NCBI GenBank assembly: GCA_019313025.1
Contig: JAFDCA010000124.1
Coordinates: forward strand, 1 to 7,209
Source: Deltaproteobacteria bacterium
GTDB taxonomy: Bacteria > Desulfobacterota > Desulfobacteria > Desulfobacterales > UBA11574
Direction: 5' to 3'
Length of the DNA stretch: 7,209 nucleotides
The notes beneath the pieces are model-generated. The model made no database searches, was not told the origin of the DNA, and saw nothing but the letters and a program-made list of their open reading frames with translations. Made by a program: the position numbers and the translations under genes. Below are positions 6,949-7,209 of this stretch, piece by piece; positions within the stretch are counted from its first letter, which is position 1; each line of letters begins with the position of its first letter.

Positions 6949-7209
6949 GTGATGCTAACAGGTTGTAAACCAATTCTTTTTAAGTTTTATGTGTTTCTTG
7001 TTTTATTGCTCTTCATTCTCGCTCATCCTGCAATTACAAAAGCAAAGACCAATAAACTGCATCATCCTATTCAGAAAAAAACCATTGTTTTGGATCCCGG
7101 ACATGGCGGTTATGATAATGGCGCGAAGGGGCCTGACGGCACTTTTGAAAAAAACGTTACCATGGAACTCGCTCACGTGTTGGCTGCAGAACTCGAAAAG
7201 ACGTATCCT
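6949..7209 (+). CDS. N-acetylmuramoyl-L-alanine amidase (Amidase_3), 5' part
   Basis: This family cleaves the bond between N-acetylmuramic acid and L-alanine in peptidoglycan, usually in the periplasm during cell separation or wall turnover. Only the first 87 codons are present; the gene continues past the window edge. A short N-region with lysines and a hydrophobic stretch at about residues 13-30 (FYVFLVLLLFILAHPAI) form a signal peptide or membrane anchor. The catalytic domain then begins with TIVLDPGHGG, where His52 is the first zinc ligand, followed by Glu67 in the FEKNVT motif, the second. The start is GTG at 6949, seven bases after AGAGGA, or ATG at 6952; the two cannot be told apart. 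An AmiC-like or other Amidase_3 enzyme fits, but the specific subtype cannot be given without the rest. It is transcribed away from the tig cluster. Confidence 0.9.
   Translation, partial: MMLTGCKPILFKFYVFLVLLLFILAHPAITKAKTNKLHHPIQKKTIVLDPGHGGYDNGAKGPDGTFEKNVTMELAHVLAAELEKTYP

Noticed and set aside
1..7209. CRISPR array, insertion sequence, toxin-antitoxin or defence genes
   Set aside because: No regularly spaced repeats, transposase motifs or unrecognised protein genes were found; all large open frames are well-known housekeeping genes.

Overview
The window holds a conserved bacterial protein-quality-control cluster on the minus strand: tig (trigger factor), clpP, clpX and lon, read from right to left. 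tRNA genes flank it on both sides. The 5' end of a cell-wall amidase gene points the other way at the right edge. The order tRNA-Leu, tig, clpP, clpX, lon, the tRNA-Val/tRNA-Asp pair, the moderately AT-rich DNA and the protein sequences suggest a Gram-negative bacterium, most likely a sulfate-reducing deltaproteobacterium (Desulfobacterota, perhaps Desulfobacterales). That placement is inferred from gene order and protein flavour, not from a search.

Layout, left to right. Positions 1-170 carry no gene. A clear intrinsic terminator for leftward transcripts lies at 171-204. Then come tRNA-Asp(GUC), a decayed or chimeric tRNA-Asp-like copy lying 94 bp from it, and tRNA-Val(UAC), all on the minus strand. 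lon (636-3077), clpX (3099-4352), clpP (4354-4968) and tig (5079-6404) follow, also on the minus strand. A 210-bp gap with a 17-bp tandem repeat separates tig from tRNA-Leu(UAG) (6615-6701). A 247-bp divergent intergenic region with small palindromes and a TTGACA promoter leads rightwards into an N-acetylmuramoyl-L-alanine amidase gene that runs off the window.

The four proteins form one pathway. Trigger factor meets nascent chains at the ribosome. ClpX unfolds tagged or unfit proteins and threads them into the ClpP barrel. Lon combines unfoldase and protease in a single chain and removes damaged proteins. clpP and clpX are separated by one base and clpX and lon by 21, which indicates co-transcription. 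No convincing terminator lies between tig and clpP, so tig may belong to the same operon. All catalytic and nucleotide-binding residues that can be checked by eye are present.

I see no previously undescribed system here. The most unusual object is the tRNA-Asp-like remnant at 312-388: its 5' half is preserved, its anticodon arm is replaced by a perfect 7-bp hairpin, and its 3' half is missing.
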